From Pseudomonas versuta (GTDB lineage Bacteria; Pseudomonadota; Gammaproteobacteria; Pseudomonadales; Pseudomonadaceae): a stretch of 64,000 nt of DNA. A program made the position numbers and the translations under genes. Shown one piece after another: positions 30,980 through 41,255 of the stretch. The stretch covers positions 4,854,001 through 4,918,000 of the forward strand of contig NZ_CP012676.1 of NCBI RefSeq assembly GCF_001294575.1, read 5' to 3'. The notes below the pieces were generated by a model that saw only the letters and a program-made list of their open reading frames with translations, was not told the origin of the DNA and made no database searches. How positions within the stretch are numbered: position 1 is the stretch's first letter; every line of letters begins with the position of its first letter.

Positions 30980-32421
30980 CAGGCATCGCCTCCAAACACG
31001 TCGATATTACTGAACACACAGGCCGGGGACGCATGGCCTACACGGATCACCTGGTTGGGCTCGCCTTTGCCGCAGTTGGGGGTGCCCAGCACTTTAAACG
31101 TGCTGGCATCACCCACGGCGCTGAGGTTGCGCCAGAACTGCTCGGAGATACCGCGGTAGTTGGGGTTCTTGACCACGCCCTTGAGCTCGCCGTTCTCGAT
31201 CAACTGGCCCCACTCGCAGCCGAACTGGAATTTGTTGCGCGCATCGTCAATCGACCAGGAGCGGTTGGTGGCCATCAGGATCCCGTTTTCGATCGCGCCA
31301 ACCAGTTGCGCCATCGACTTGTCGCCGGGTTCGATATTGAGGTTGGCCATACGGTCTATCGGTGGACGATTCCAGCTACATGCCCGGCTGTTGGCCACGC
31401 CGTCGAGGCCTGCGCGAAATTGCGACAGGGCCCCGCCCAAAGGCCGCAGCAGCAAACCTTCACGGATCAGGAATTCCTTGTGCGCCGGGGTGCCGTCGTC
31501 GTCAAAGCCATAGCTGGCCAACTGCTCGGCAATGGTCGGGTCGAAGGTGACGTTGAGTAGCCTGGAGCCGTATTGCAGGCTGCCGAAGTCGCTGGCCTTG
31601 ACGAAGCTGGTGCCCGCGTAATTGCGTTCGTCGCCCAGAATGCGGTCAAGTTCCAGCGGGTGGCCGATGGATTCGTGAATCTGCAGAATCATTTGGTCGG
31701 GCATCAACAGCAGGTCGCGCTTGCCCTGGGGTGTGTTGGGCGCAAGCAGCAACTGCAGGGCCTGCTCGGCGACCTGGGGCGCGGCTCCGATCAGGCCGCA
31801 ACGGCCGATCACATCGATACCGCCTTGCTGGCCAAAATTTTCACGGCCCAGGCTGCGGGTCTGGCTGTCATTGCCGTCATAGGCGGTCACGCTCATGCCC
31901 GGGAAAACAAAACGCTGCGCCCGGCGCAACTCGGCACCCGCACTGTTGAGATAAATCTGCTCGACGTGATTGAGCCCCAGGGACACGTCCCAGCTGACCA
32001 GTCGCTCGTCCTTGGGCACGGCCGCCGACTCGGCCCCCAGCAGCTCGAAGCACTGGCTGAGGGACGGGAATGTCTGGTCCAGATCGGGCGAGTAATAGTC
32101 GGCGCGTTCCCGGGATACCGGTTCGAGTGTCAGGTCGAGCAGCGCGTGGGGCGTGATCAGACGGGCCTGGGCTTCGGCACGATCCAGAGCGGCCTGCAAA
32201 CCGGCCTGCGACAGGTCGTTGGTGGCGGCATAGGCTTCAACGCCGTTGACCCGCACGGTCAGCATCGCGCCCTGGTCGTGACTGAATGCAGGGGGATCTG
32301 CAACGTTCTTGCGTACCGACAGGTGTTGCCCGGACTCGCGTACATAACGCAACGAAAAGAACTCGGCCCGGGTGCGCAGCGCGCCAAAGCGCTGCTTGAG
32401 CTGAGGGTAGAAATCGAACAT
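30979..32421 (-). CDS. TldD-like metalloprotease (paralogue)
   Basis: 480 residues from the ATG at 32421, which has GGAGGT 9-14 bases upstream. MILQIHESIGHPLELDR holds the zinc-site motif HExxxH (His249, Glu250, His254). The N-terminus (MFDFYPQLKQRFGALRTRAEF) differs clearly from E. coli TldD, so this is probably a second TldD, not the housekeeping one. It is the first gene of a two-gene operon with the TldE-like partner, the expected heterodimeric protease. Confidence 0.87.
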   Translation of the reverse strand: MFDFYPQLKQRFGALRTRAEFFSLRYVRESGQHLSVRKNVADPPAFSHDQGAMLTVRVNGVEAYAATNDLSQAGLQAALDRAEAQARLITPHALLDLTLEPVSRERADYYSPDLDQTFPSLSQCFELLGAESAAVPKDERLVSWDVSLGLNHVEQIYLNSAGAELRRAQRFVFPGMSVTAYDGNDSQTRSLGRENFGQQGGIDVIGRCGLIGAAPQVAEQALQLLLAPNTPQGKRDLLLMPDQMILQIHESIGHPLELDRILGDERNYAGTSFVKASDFGSLQYGSRLLNVTFDPTIAEQLASYGFDDDGTPAHKEFLIREGLLLRPLGGALSQFRAGLDGVANSRACSWNRPPIDRMANLNIEPGDKSMAQLVGAIENGILMATNRSWSIDDARNKFQFGCEWGQLIENGELKGVVKNPNYRGISEQFWRNLSAVGDASTFKVLGTPNCGKGEPNQVIRVGHASPACVFSNIDVFGGDA

Positions 32422-32540
32422 GCACAGACCTCCGAACAACGAAAAGTGTATCGAAGCTTGGGTTTGGGAAGTGAAACGAGGCTCTAGAGTAGGCCTGCGG
32501 GGAGGCCGGGACAAGCGGGGAAGGATGAAACCGGGATGGT

Positions 32541-32610
32541 TGTGGGAGCGGGCTTGCCCGCGATGCAGACGACCCGGGGTGATGCTATCGCGGGCAAGCC
32601 CGCTCCCACA
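32541..32610. repeat. REPIN (TGTGGGAGCGGGC type)
   Basis: Perfect inverted TGTGGGAGCGGGCTTGCCCG arms upstream of the TldD-like gene and downstream of betA. Confidence 0.92.
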
Positions 32611-32641
32611 GAAGCAGGAACGGGCTCAATTGCAATCGGTG

Positions 32642-34345
32642 TTACTGCGCGGTACGGCTCACATCACGCAGCGGCTTGCCGCGTACCGGTGCATCGCCTG
32701 CGACGTAGTAGTCGGCAGTGCTGCGCGGCAGTGGCGCACGACCACGGATCTTGTCGGCGATTTTTTCGGCGATCATGATTGTCGGTGCGTTGAGGTTACC
32801 GGTGGTGATCAGCGGCATGATCGACGCATCGACTACCCGCAGACCCTGCATGCCATGCACGCGGCCTTCGCCATCCACGACAGCCATTTCGTCGGTGCCC
32901 ATCTTGCACGAGCAGGACGGGTGGAACGCTGTTTCCGCGTGTTCACGGATAAAGGTGTCCAGTTCTTCGTCAGTCTGCTTGTCGATACCCGGGCTGATTT
33001 CACGGCCACGGAAGGCGTCCAGAGCAGGCTGCTGCATGATTTCGCGGGTCAGGCGGATGCCGTCACGGAACTCCTGCCAGTCTTGCTCGGCGGCCATGTA
33101 GTTGAACAGGATGCTCGGGTACTCGCGCGGGTCCTTGGACTTGACGTTGATCCGGCCACGGCTTGGCGAACGCATGGAGCCCATGTGCGCCTGGAAACCG
33201 TGTTCTTTCACCCCGTTGCTGCCGTTGTAGTTAATCGCAACCGGCAGGAAGTGGTACTGGATGTTCGGCCATTCGAAGTCTTCGCGAGTACGGATAAAAC
33301 CGCCCGCTTCGAACTGGTTGCTGGCGCCGATGCCCTTGCCCAGGAACAGCCACTCGGCACCAATGGCCGGCTGGTTGTACCACAGCAAAGACGGGTACAG
33401 CGAAACCGGCTGGGTGCATGCGTATTGCAGATACAGCTCCAGGTGGTCCTGCAGGTTCTGGCCGACGCCCGGCAGGTCGTGAACCACCGGGATATCGAGG
33501 CTGTTGAGCAGTTCGGCCGGGCCGACGCCGGAGCGTTGCAGCACGGTTGGCGAACCGATCGCGCCGCTGCACAGCAGCACTTCTTTACGGGCCTTGGCCA
33601 GAATGCGGGTGTCGCTGTCGCCGACCATGTAAGAAACGCCAACCGCACGCTTGCCTTCAAACTCGATCTTGTCGGTCAGGGCGTGGGTGACGATGGTCAG
33701 GGTCGAACGCTGCTTGGCGGTGTCCAGGTAACCGCGAGCGGTGCTGGCACGACGACCGTTTGGCGTCACGGTACGGTCCATCGGGCCGAAACCTTCCTGC
33801 TGGTAGCCGTTAAGGTCTTCGGTACGCGGGTAGCCAGCCTGTACGCCGGCTTCAACCATGGCGTGGAACAACACGTTGTTGCCTGCCTTTGGCGTAGTCA
33901 CGCTGACCGGACCATCACCGCCGTGGTAATCGTTGGCGCCGATGTCGCGGGTTTCCGCTTTACGGAAGTACGGCAGGCAGTTCAGGTAATCCCAGTCTTC
34001 GAGGCCTGGCAATTTTGCCCAGCCGTCGTAGTCCATCGCGTTGCCGCGGATGTAGCACATGCCGTTGATCAGGGACGAGCCGCCCAGGCCTTTGCCGCGG
34101 CCACATTCCATGCGGCGATTGTCCATGTGCGGTTCAGGATCGGTTTCAAAGGCCCAGTTGTAGCGACGGCCTTGCAGCGGGAACGCCAGAGCCGCAGGCA
34201 TCTGGGTTCGGAAATCGAAACGGTAGTCCGGGCCGCCAGCTTCGAGCAGCAGCACGGTGACGCCTTCGTCTTCAGTCAGACGGGTCGCCAGGGTGTTACC
34301 GGCAGAGCCGGCACCAATGATGATGTAATCGAATTCTTGGGACAT
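32642..34345 (-). CDS. betA: Choline dehydrogenase
   Basis: 567 residues from the ATG at 34345. [18 protein letters not shown] is the FAD motif of the GMC oxidoreductase family; the choline dehydrogenase signatures [16 protein letters not shown] and the C-terminal [10 protein letters not shown] / [20 protein letters not shown] are present. It oxidises choline to betaine aldehyde at the inner membrane. Last gene of the betI-betB-betA order read on the minus strand. Confidence 0.96.
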   Translation of the reverse strand: MSQEFDYIIIGAGSAGNTLATRLTEDEGVTVLLLEAGGPDYRFDFRTQMPAALAFPLQGRRYNWAFETDPEPHMDNRRMECGRGKGLGGSSLINGMCYIRGNAMDYDGWAKLPGLEDWDYLNCLPYFRKAETRDIGANDYHGGDGPVSVTTPKAGNNVLFHAMVEAGVQAGYPRTEDLNGYQQEGFGPMDRTVTPNGRRASTARGYLDTAKQRSTLTIVTHALTDKIEFEGKRAVGVSYMVGDSDTRILAKARKEVLLCSGAIGSPTVLQRSGVGPAELLNSLDIPVVHDLPGVGQNLQDHLELYLQYACTQPVSLYPSLLWYNQPAIGAEWLFLGKGIGASNQFEAGGFIRTREDFEWPNIQYHFLPVAINYNGSNGVKEHGFQAHMGSMRSPSRGRINVKSKDPREYPSILFNYMAAEQDWQEFRDGIRLTREIMQQPALDAFRGREISPGIDKQTDEELDTFIREHAETAFHPSCSCKMGTDEMAVVDGEGRVHGMQGLRVVDASIMPLITTGNLNAPTIMIAEKIADKIRGRAPLPRSTADYYVAGDAPVRGKPLRDVSRTAQ

Positions 34346-34374
34346 AAAATGCACCCTCGTGTAGATAAAGAACC

Positions 34375-34478
34375 CTGTAGTCGCTGCCGCAGGCTGCGAT
34401 CGGCTGCGAAGCAGTCGCGCTCCTGCTTTGGCAAGAGGGCTCTGCGAGCCTTATCGCAGCCTGCGGCAGCGACTACAG
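34375..34478. repeat. REP pair of the TGTAGTCGCTGCCG type
   Basis: Inverted CTGTAGTCGCTGCCGCAGGC arms 104 bp end to end in the betB-betA gap, a third repeat family distinct from the GGAGC ones; related copies at 25130 and 52758. It could attenuate betA transcription. Confidence 0.88.
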
Positions 34479-34506
34479 TTGATCGGTTGTCAGTCAGACA
34501 ATCGGC

Positions 34507-35979
34507 TTAGAACACCGAAACGTAATCGCCCAACTCAACCTGTACCGATTTGATCTGGGTGTACTGCGCCAGGGAGCTGATGCCGTTTTCGCGGCCGATA
34601 CCCGACTGCTTGTAGCCGCCGACCGGCATTTTGGCGTCGGACTCGCCCCAGGCGTTGATCCAGCAAATGCCCGCTTCCAGCTGATGAATGACGCGGTGGG
34701 CGCGGTTCAGGTCTTTGGTCACGACACCGGCGGCCAGGCCGAACTCGGTATCGTTGGCGCGGCGGATCACTTCTTCTTCGGTGTCGTAGGTCAGGATGCT
34801 CATCACCGGGCCAAAGATTTCTTCTTTGACGATGGTCATCTCATCGGTGCAGTCGCTGAACACGGTGGGTGCCACGAATGCACCTTTGGCCAGGTCGCCC
34901 TGGGTCAGGCGTTCGCCGCCGCACAGGAGGCGGGCGCCTTCTTCCTTGCCTTTGGCAATGTAGCCCAGCACGCTTTCCATGTGAGCAAAGCTGACCAGCG
35001 GACCGAAGTTGGTGTTTTCGTCTTCCGGGTTGCCGATGCGGATACGTGCAACGCGCTCCAGGATCTTGGCTTCGAACGCAGCTTTAAGTGCGGTCGGTAC
35101 GAACACACGAGTGCCGTTGGTGCACACCTGGCCCGAGCTGTAGAAGTTGGCCATCATCGCGGTGTCAGCCGCACGATCCAGGTCGGCGTCATCAAAAATG
35201 ATCAGCGGCGACTTGCCGCCCAGTTCCATGGTCACTTCTTTAAGCGAAGAGCTGGTGGCGCTGGAGGTGACTTTCTTGCCGGTGTCGGTGCCGCCGGTGA
35301 ACGAGATTTTCTCGATGCGCGGGTGCTCGGTCAGCCAGGTGCCGACTTCACGGCCGCTGCCGGTCAGCACGTTGAACACGCCGTCCGGTACGCCGGCAGC
35401 GGTGTAGATTTCAGCCAGTTTCAAGGTGGTCAGCGAAGTGACTTCACTTGGCTTGAAGATCATCGCGTTACCGGCAGCCAGCGCCGGTGCGGACTTCCAC
35501 AAAGCGATCTGGATCGGGTAGTTCCACGCGCCGATACCGGCTACAACGCCCAGCGGCTCGCGACGGGTGTAAACGAACGAAGTGTCGCGCAGCGGGATTT
35601 GCTCGCCCTGAATGGCGGGCACCAGGCCTGCGTAGTATTCCAGTACGTCGGCGCCGGTCACGATGTCGACATAACGGGTTTCGGAGTACGACTTGCCGGT
35701 GTCCAGGGTTTCCAGAGCGGCCAGTTCATCGTTGCGCTCGCGCAGGATGTCCACAGCCCGACGCAGGATGCGCGAACGCTCTACGGCAGTCATGGCAGCC
35801 CAGATTTTCTGGCCTTTCTCGGCGCTGACAACAGCACGCTCAACGTCTTCTTTAGTCGCACGTTGCACTTGCGCAAGGACTTCGCCGTTAGCCGGGTTGA
35901 TGGCATCGAAGGTTGCACCGCTGCTGGCGTCGGTGTAGCCGCCGTCGATGTAGAGTTTTTGCAGTTCGAAACGGGCCAT
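34507..35979 (-). CDS. betB: Betaine aldehyde dehydrogenase
   Basis: 490 residues from the ATG at 35979 (CGAGGATTTT upstream). [17 protein letters not shown] contains the general-base Glu and [14 protein letters not shown] the catalytic Cys of the aldehyde dehydrogenase superfamily; length and sequence match BetB. NAD(P)+-dependent oxidation of betaine aldehyde to glycine betaine in the cytoplasm. It follows betI by about 108 bp. Confidence 0.96.
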   Translation of the reverse strand: MARFELQKLYIDGGYTDASSGATFDAINPANGEVLAQVQRATKEDVERAVVSAEKGQKIWAAMTAVERSRILRRAVDILRERNDELAALETLDTGKSYSETRYVDIVTGADVLEYYAGLVPAIQGEQIPLRDTSFVYTRREPLGVVAGIGAWNYPIQIALWKSAPALAAGNAMIFKPSEVTSLTTLKLAEIYTAAGVPDGVFNVLTGSGREVGTWLTEHPRIEKISFTGGTDTGKKVTSSATSSSLKEVTMELGGKSPLIIFDDADLDRAADTAMMANFYSSGQVCTNGTRVFVPTALKAAFEAKILERVARIRIGNPEDENTNFGPLVSFAHMESVLGYIAKGKEEGARLLCGGERLTQGDLAKGAFVAPTVFSDCTDEMTIVKEEIFGPVMSILTYDTEEEVIRRANDTEFGLAAGVVTKDLNRAHRVIHQLEAGICWINAWGESDAKMPVGGYKQSGIGRENGISSLAQYTQIKSVQVELGDYVSVF

Positions 35980-36087
35980 AAAATCCTCGCAAGTGCATAA
36001 GTGGTTGGCGTTGATCGTGAAACTGGCTGCCATCTAACTGGGGCAACTCAGATTCGCGACAGTTCAGGGGTTAAGCGTTGATTGGGC

Positions 36088-36681
36088 CTAACTCACCTTT
36101 TTCGCCAGTTGTAGATCCATGTATTCGTAGCAGATGCGTTGTGCCTGTTCGGTGTCGAAAGCGTCTCCCGACAGGGCACCCCGCAACCATAGACCATCGA
36201 TGAGAGCTGCCAGGCCTCGTGCTGCATTGCGGGCTTGGGCCTGCGGCAGGACTCGGCGAAATTGGCAGCACAGATTGGAATACAGGCGGTGATCGTTGAT
36301 CCGCTGCAATCTGTGTAACGACGGCTGGTGCATGCTGGCGGCCCAAAAGGCCAGCCAGGTCTTCATTGCCGGGCCACTGACCTGGCTGGCGTCGAAGTTG
36401 CCTTCAACGATCACCTGCAGGTGTGCCCTTGGGCTGTCATCGCTCAGCGCCTGGCGGCGGGCGGTGACGTTTTCGATCAAGACGTTCATCAAGTACCGCA
36501 TGGTGGCGGCAATCAGACCGTTCTTGTCGCGAAAGTAGTGACTGATGATGCCATTCGACACGCCGGCCAAACGGGCAATCAGTGCAATGCTGGCATCGGC
36601 CATCCCGACCTGATCGACCGCCGTTAACGTGGCTTCGATCAACTGCTGGCGGCGTATGGGTTGCATCCCGACCTTTGGCAT
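36088..36681 (-). CDS. betI: Choline-responsive TetR-family repressor
   Basis: 197 residues. The TetR helix-turn-helix is [28 protein letters not shown] (about 28-55); [18 protein letters not shown] is the conserved BetI start. BetI represses the bet genes and releases DNA when choline is present. The operator palindrome lies 69 bp upstream of the start. Order betI-betB-betA and divergent betT are conserved in Pseudomonas. Confidence 0.96.
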   Translation of the reverse strand: MPKVGMQPIRRQQLIEATLTAVDQVGMADASIALIARLAGVSNGIISHYFRDKNGLIAATMRYLMNVLIENVTARRQALSDDSPRAHLQVIVEGNFDASQVSGPAMKTWLAFWAASMHQPSLHRLQRINDHRLYSNLCCQFRRVLPQAQARNAARGLAALIDGLWLRGALSGDAFDTEQAQRICYEYMDLQLAKKVS

Positions 36682-36749
36682 CTTGCAAATCTCCTTGGGC
36701 CTGCGAGCAGTGCAAATCGATCACTGAACGAAGACCAGTCTATTTTGTT

Positions 36750-36769
36750 TTGATTGAACGTTCAATCAA
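36750..36769. promoter_or_regulatory. BetI operator
   Basis: A perfect 20-bp palindrome, TTGATTGAACGTTCAATCAA, in the betI-betT gap 69 bp before betI. It has the size and position expected for the BetI box. Confidence 0.9.
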
Positions 36770-36869
36770 CAAAGAATAAGCTCTGCGACAAATCGTCGCG
36801 ATTTGTGCCATTTCCTTGGGCATGAATGGCGAAAAACGACACAGCAAACATCTCTGGAACCCCGGCTTT

Positions 36870-36938
36870 GTGTAGGAGCGAGCTTGCTCGCGAGCTTTCT
36901 AATCGCGTTACAGGGCTCGCGAGCAAGCTCGCTCCGGC
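36870..36938. repeat. REPIN (TGTAGGAGCGAGC type) in the betI-betT gap
   Basis: Inverted arms containing GAGCGAGCTTGCTCGCGAGC lie between the BetI operator and betT. This 395-bp gap therefore holds an operator, a REPIN and a second dyad near betT. Confidence 0.88.
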
Positions 36939-36988
36939 AAAAACAGCAGGGTCCGGGCGGGTCCGGTTTTTTAGCGGTGTCTTTATAT

Positions 36989-37028
36989 CACTCGACCGTT
37001 GGTCGCTATCTAAGCGTTTGGTCGAGTG
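36989..37028. promoter_or_regulatory. Inverted repeat upstream of betT
   Basis: CACTCGACC at 36989 and GGTCGAGTG at 37020-37028 are perfect inverted 9-mers, 49-88 bp before the betT start; a smaller CGACC-GTT-GGTCG dyad lies within. It may be a regulator site or a leader hairpin. No factor can be named. Confidence 0.45.
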
Positions 37029-37076
37029 GTGCGTTGCCTCAAGTCTTTCTCTCGCGCTGCCTGGAGCATCCGTGCC

Positions 37077-39074
37077 ATGAGTTCTGCTTCTCTTATAAAG
37101 ACCCCGCCGCAAAAGGTGACGGTCAACGGTTGGGTGTTTTACACCTCCACTGCCTTGATATTGTTGCTGACTGCCATTTTGATCATCGCCCCCGAAGAAG
37201 CAGGCCGCGTACTGGGTGTTGCCCAGGAATGGCTGTCGCGCAGCTTCGGCTGGTACTACATGGTGGTGATTGCCGCTTACCTGATTTTCGTCGTGGGCCT
37301 GGCGTTTTCGTCCTACGGAAAACTGAAACTGGGTACCAAGCAAGACACCCCCGACTTCAGCTACGGCGCCTGGGCCGGGATGCTGTTCTCGTCCGGTATC
37401 GGTATCTCGCTGTTGTACTTCGGTGCATCCGAGCCGCTGGACCACTACTTCAACCCGCCTGAAGGCGTCTCGGGCAGTCATGAAGCCGCGCGACAGGCGC
37501 TGCAACTGACCTTCCTGCACTGGGGCCTGCATGGCTGGGCGATCTACGCACTGGTCGGTCTGGCCGTGGCTTACTTTGCCTACCGCCACAACCAGCCGCT
37601 GGCCCTGCGTTCGGCGTTGTACCCGTTGATGGGCGAGCGTTGGGTAAAAGGCGCTGCGGGCCATGCGGTAGACGGCTTCGGCATGTTCGTGACGTTGCTC
37701 GGCCTGGTGACCAACCTGGGCATTGGCTCGATGCAAGTGTCGTCGGGGCTTGAGAACCTGTTCGGCATGGAACACAGCAATACCAACTTGCTGATTGTGA
37801 TCATCGTGATGAGCACCGTGGCCACCATCGCGGCGGTTTCTGGCGTTGAAAACGGTATTCGCCGTCTGTCGAACCTGAACATCGTGCTGTTCAGTGGCTT
37901 GCTGATTTTCGTGCTGTTGTTCGGCCCGACCCTGCACCTGCTCAACGGCTTTGTGCAAAACACCGGCGACTACCTGAACGGTATCGTCATGAAAACCTTC
38001 GACCTGTACGTCTATGAAGGCGACACCAAAAAGACCGAAGGCTGGTTGGGTCTGTGGACCCTGTTCTACTGGGCGTGGTGGATTTCCTGGGCCCCGTTCG
38101 TCGGCATGTTCATCGCGCGTATTTCCCGCGGGCGGACCGTGCGTGAACTGGTAGCAGGTGTATTGCTGATTCCGCTGGGCTTCACCCTGGCCTGGTTGTC
38201 GATCTTCGGTAACTCGGCACTGGACCTGGTGGTTAACCACGGCGCGGTGGAGTTGGGCAAAACGGCGCTCGAACAGCCGTCGATGGCGATTTACCAACTG
38301 CTTGAGCACTACCCGGCATCGAAAATCGTGATCGGCGTGTCGATCTTTGTCGGCTTTGTACTGTTCCTGACCCCGGCGGATTCCGGGGCGGTAATGATGG
38401 CCAACCTGTCCTGCAAAGGCGGCGATGTCGATGAAGACGCACCGCACTGGCTGCGCATCTTCTGGTCGGTGGTGATCACCCTGGTGACCATCGGCCTGTT
38501 GTTCGCCGGTAACTTTGCCGCCATGCAAACCATGGTCGTACTGGCCGGCCTGCCGTTCTCGGTGGTGCTGATCCTGTTTATGTTCGGCCTGCACAAAGCG
38601 ATGCGCCAGGACACCCAGATGGAACAGGAACAGGCCGAACTGGCAGCCCGCGGTCGCAGCGGCTTTTTCAGCGAGCGCCTGACGGCCCAGGACCTGCAGC
38701 CAACCCAGGCGGTGGTGCAGCGCTTCATGGACAAACACGTGTCCCCGGCGCTGGAAGAAGCCGCTGCGCAACTGCGTGCTCAAGGGTTCGATGTACAGAC
38801 CTTGCTGGGTAAAGCCAAGCGTTGCATGGGCGTGCGGGTCGAGATGGAAGAAGGCAACCCGTTTGTCTACGAAGTCAGCCTGGACGGCTACATGGCGGCG
38901 CCGGGCGAGTCCGGCCAGGATGAAGTGCGCAATCGTTACTACCGGGCCGAGGTGTATTTGCACAACGGCAGCCAGGAGTACGACCTGATGGGCTTCACCC
39001 CTGAGCAAATCAGCCGTGACGTGCTCGACCAGTTTGAAAGCCATCGCCAGCTCCTTGGGCGGGTTTACAGCTAA
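37077..39074 (+). CDS. betT: High-affinity choline transporter, BCCT family
   Basis: 665 residues from the ATG at 37077 (GGAG upstream). Twelve membrane helices with BCCT signatures: MLFSSGIGISLLYFGASEPL and WTLFYWAWWISWAPFVGMFIARISRGRT. The cytoplasmic tail of about 160 residues after helix 12 is that of BetT-type choline carriers, where it mediates osmotic control. Proton- or sodium-coupled choline import. Divergent from betI. Confidence 0.94.
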   Translation: MSSASLIKTPPQKVTVNGWVFYTSTALILLLTAILIIAPEEAGRVLGVAQEWLSRSFGWYYMVVIAAYLIFVVGLAFSSYGKLKLGTKQDTPDFSYGAWAGMLFSSGIGISLLYFGASEPLDHYFNPPEGVSGSHEAARQALQLTFLHWGLHGWAIYALVGLAVAYFAYRHNQPLALRSALYPLMGERWVKGAAGHAVDGFGMFVTLLGLVTNLGIGSMQVSSGLENLFGMEHSNTNLLIVIIVMSTVATIAAVSGVENGIRRLSNLNIVLFSGLLIFVLLFGPTLHLLNGFVQNTGDYLNGIVMKTFDLYVYEGDTKKTEGWLGLWTLFYWAWWISWAPFVGMFIARISRGRTVRELVAGVLLIPLGFTLAWLSIFGNSALDLVVNHGAVELGKTALEQPSMAIYQLLEHYPASKIVIGVSIFVGFVLFLTPADSGAVMMANLSCKGGDVDEDAPHWLRIFWSVVITLVTIGLLFAGNFAAMQTMVVLAGLPFSVVLILFMFGLHKAMRQDTQMEQEQAELAARGRSGFFSERLTAQDLQPTQAVVQRFMDKHVSPALEEAAAQLRAQGFDVQTLLGKAKRCMGVRVEMEEGNPFVYEVSLDGYMAAPGESGQDEVRNRYYRAEVYLHNGSQEYDLMGFTPEQISRDVLDQFESHRQLLGRVYS

Positions 39075-39087
39075 ATTCACGTCCCTC

Positions 39088-39150
39088 CTGTAGAAGCGAG
39101 CTTGCTCGCGAGCTGGTTTAAAAAGCTCGCGAGCAAGCTCGCTCCTACAA
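39088..39150. repeat. REPIN (TGTAGAAGCGAGC type)
   Basis: Inverted GCGAGCTTGCTCGCGAGC arms in the gap between the converging betT and cbcV. Confidence 0.88.
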
Positions 39151-39165
39151 GGTCAGTACGGGCAC

Positions 39166-40344
39166 TTAGCCCAGGTTTTTGCCCAGCAGCGCGTGGTACA
39201 GCTCGGTATCGCCGAGTATCCCCACCACTTTCTGATTGTCGTGCAGCACCAGTTTGTTGCCGGTCTGATAACGGATTTGCAGCGCGTCGCGCATGCCGAT
39301 TCCGGAATCCACCAGGGTCGGCCCGCGTCCCAGTCCTTCGACGGCCTGCCCATGGCTCCAGTGCTGCAAGTCCACGCTGCTGGCGCCCTGGCGCACACCC
39401 TTGATGGTGTTGCCTTCTGCCAGATCAATCCACGAGTCGTCCCCCGGGTCTATGCACACCGAGCCGTTGATGCGTTTGCAGTTGTCCAGCGTGCGCATCA
39501 GGCTGCGCCCGCACAGTACGTTCAGGGGGTTGGTATGGGCGACGAAGGTGCGCACATAGTCGTCTGCCGGGTTGAGCACGATTTCTTCGGGCTTGCTGTA
39601 CTGAATGATCTTGCCGTCTTTCATGATCGCGATGCGGCTACCCAGTTTCAGCGCCTCGTCCAGATCGTGACTCACAAACACAATGGTCTTGCTGAGTTTG
39701 CGTTGCAGCTCCAGCAATTCGTCCTGCAAGCCCTGGCGGATCAGCGGGTCCAGTGCCGAAAACGGTTCATCCATCAGCAAAATATCGGCGTCCATTGCCA
39801 GCGCCCGGGCCAGGCCGACCCGCTGCTGCATGCCGCCGCTCAGTTCATCCGGCTTTTTGTTGCGCCACTGGGTCAGGCCCACCAGCTCCAGCTTTTCGTC
39901 CACCAGGGTGCGTCGTTCCTTTTCGGGCCGGCCCTGCATCTCCAGACCAAAACTGATGTTCTCGCGCACGGTTAACCAGGGCATCAGGGCGAACTTTTGA
40001 AACACCATGGCGATGCGCTTGGTGCGCATCATTTTCAGTTCGGCCGGGGTGCAGGAAGCAATATCGATTTGCTTGCCTTCATGCTCCACATGCAACTGGC
40101 CGCGGCTCACGGTGTTGAGCCCGTTGATACAGCGCAGCAAGCTGGATTTACCCGAGCCGGACAACCCCATCAACACGCAGATTTCGCCTTTGTCGATGTC
40201 CAGGCTGGCGCTTTCGACGCCGACAATCTGCCCGGTTTTTTTCAGGATCTGATCCCGTGACAGGCCCTGGTCCAGCAGGCCCAGGGCTTCGCGTGGATCT
40301 TTGGCAAAGATAACGTCGACTTTGTCGAAGCGAATAATGCTCAT
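39166..40344 (-). CDS. cbcV: Choline/betaine/carnitine ABC transporter ATPase
   Basis: 392 residues. Walker A GLSGSGKSSLLRC, ABC signature LSGGMQQRVGLARALA and Walker B ILLMDEPFSALDP are present. After residue ~280 a CBS-domain pair follows (GVRQGASSVDLQHWSHGQAVEG), as in the osmotically regulated OpuA/ProV group. It energises import of choline, betaine and carnitine. Its start overlaps the cbcW stop by 4 bp. Confidence 0.95.
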   Translation of the reverse strand: MSIIRFDKVDVIFAKDPREALGLLDQGLSRDQILKKTGQIVGVESASLDIDKGEICVLMGLSGSGKSSLLRCINGLNTVSRGQLHVEHEGKQIDIASCTPAELKMMRTKRIAMVFQKFALMPWLTVRENISFGLEMQGRPEKERRTLVDEKLELVGLTQWRNKKPDELSGGMQQRVGLARALAMDADILLMDEPFSALDPLIRQGLQDELLELQRKLSKTIVFVSHDLDEALKLGSRIAIMKDGKIIQYSKPEEIVLNPADDYVRTFVAHTNPLNVLCGRSLMRTLDNCKRINGSVCIDPGDDSWIDLAEGNTIKGVRQGASSVDLQHWSHGQAVEGLGRGPTLVDSGIGMRDALQIRYQTGNKLVLHDNQKVVGILGDTELYHALLGKNLG

Positions 40345-41186
40345 GCGTCGGCTCCTTTTTTAGCTTCCGGCTGCTTGCAGATCCGGTCGAGCATGATCGC
40401 CAGCAAAACAATCGCCAGTCCGGCTTCAAAGCCCAGGGCGATGTCTGCGGTGTTCAGTGCGTTGACCACCGGTTTGCCCAGGCCATCGGCACCGACCAGC
40501 GCGGCAATCACCACCATCGACAGCGACAACATGATGCATTGGGTAATCCCGGCCGCGATGCTGGGCATGGCATGGGGCAGCTCGATCCGCGTGAGCAGTT
40601 GGCGGCGCGAACAGCCAAAGGCCTTGCCGGCATCGAGCAGTTCATGGGGTACATCGCGAATGCCCAAGTACGTCAGGCGAATCGGCGCGGCAATCGCAAA
40701 GACCACGGTAGAGATCAGCCCCGGCACTACACCCAGGCCGAACAGGGTCAGGGTAGGGATCAGATAAACGAAGGTCGGTACGGTCTGCATCAGGTCCAGT
40801 ACCGGGCGCATGAAGGTGTAGAACATGGGTTTGTGCGCCGCCAGAATGCCCAGCGGCACCCCGATGATCACGCAGACAAAGGTGGCGAACAGCACCTGCG
40901 CCAGGGTTTCCATGGTTTCTTGCCAGTACCCCAGATTGAGGATCAGCAGAAACGACAGCGCCACGAACACCGTCAGCCCCCACTTGCGTTGAATAAAGTG
41001 CGCGAGCAGTGCAATCAGTCCGATAAACACAAAGGGGTTGAACCAGGTCAGGGCGAACGTCACGCCGTGGATCATGGTTTCCAGCGTCAGCGCAATGGCG
41101 TCGAAGGTGCTGGCACCGTGTTTGGTCAGCCAGTCGACGAAGCTGGCGATGTACTCGCCCAGAGGGATTTTGTGATCAATCAGCAT
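40341..41186 (-). CDS. cbcW: Choline/betaine/carnitine ABC transporter permease
   Basis: 281 residues from the ATG at 41186 (MLIDHKIPLGEYIASFVDW, the start usual for ChoW-type proteins; ATGs 12 and 18 bp further upstream are possible since no start has a strong ribosome site). Six to eight membrane helices with the ABC permease loop KAFGCSRRQLLTRIELPHAMPSI. Works with CbcV, and with either CbcX or the separately encoded CaiX as binding protein. Confidence 0.94.
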   Translation of the reverse strand: MLIDHKIPLGEYIASFVDWLTKHGASTFDAIALTLETMIHGVTFALTWFNPFVFIGLIALLAHFIQRKWGLTVFVALSFLLILNLGYWQETMETLAQVLFATFVCVIIGVPLGILAAHKPMFYTFMRPVLDLMQTVPTFVYLIPTLTLFGLGVVPGLISTVVFAIAAPIRLTYLGIRDVPHELLDAGKAFGCSRRQLLTRIELPHAMPSIAAGITQCIMLSLSMVVIAALVGADGLGKPVVNALNTADIALGFEAGLAIVLLAIMLDRICKQPEAKKGADA

Positions 41187-41255
41187 GGTAGTGAACATCC
41201 GCATGCAGGGGGAATTGAACCGGAGCCGGACGGGCGTGCCGTCCGGCGCCCGAGA

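Noticed and set aside
32420..34510. 696-codon open frame on the plus strand over betA
   Set aside because: Antisense shadow of betA; its start lies over the beginning of the TldD-like gene and REPIN.
36762..39080. 772-codon open frame on the minus strand opposite betT
   Set aside because: A by-product of strong third-position GC in betT; the translation is low-complexity, rich in His, Gln and Arg, with no domain, and betT is certain.
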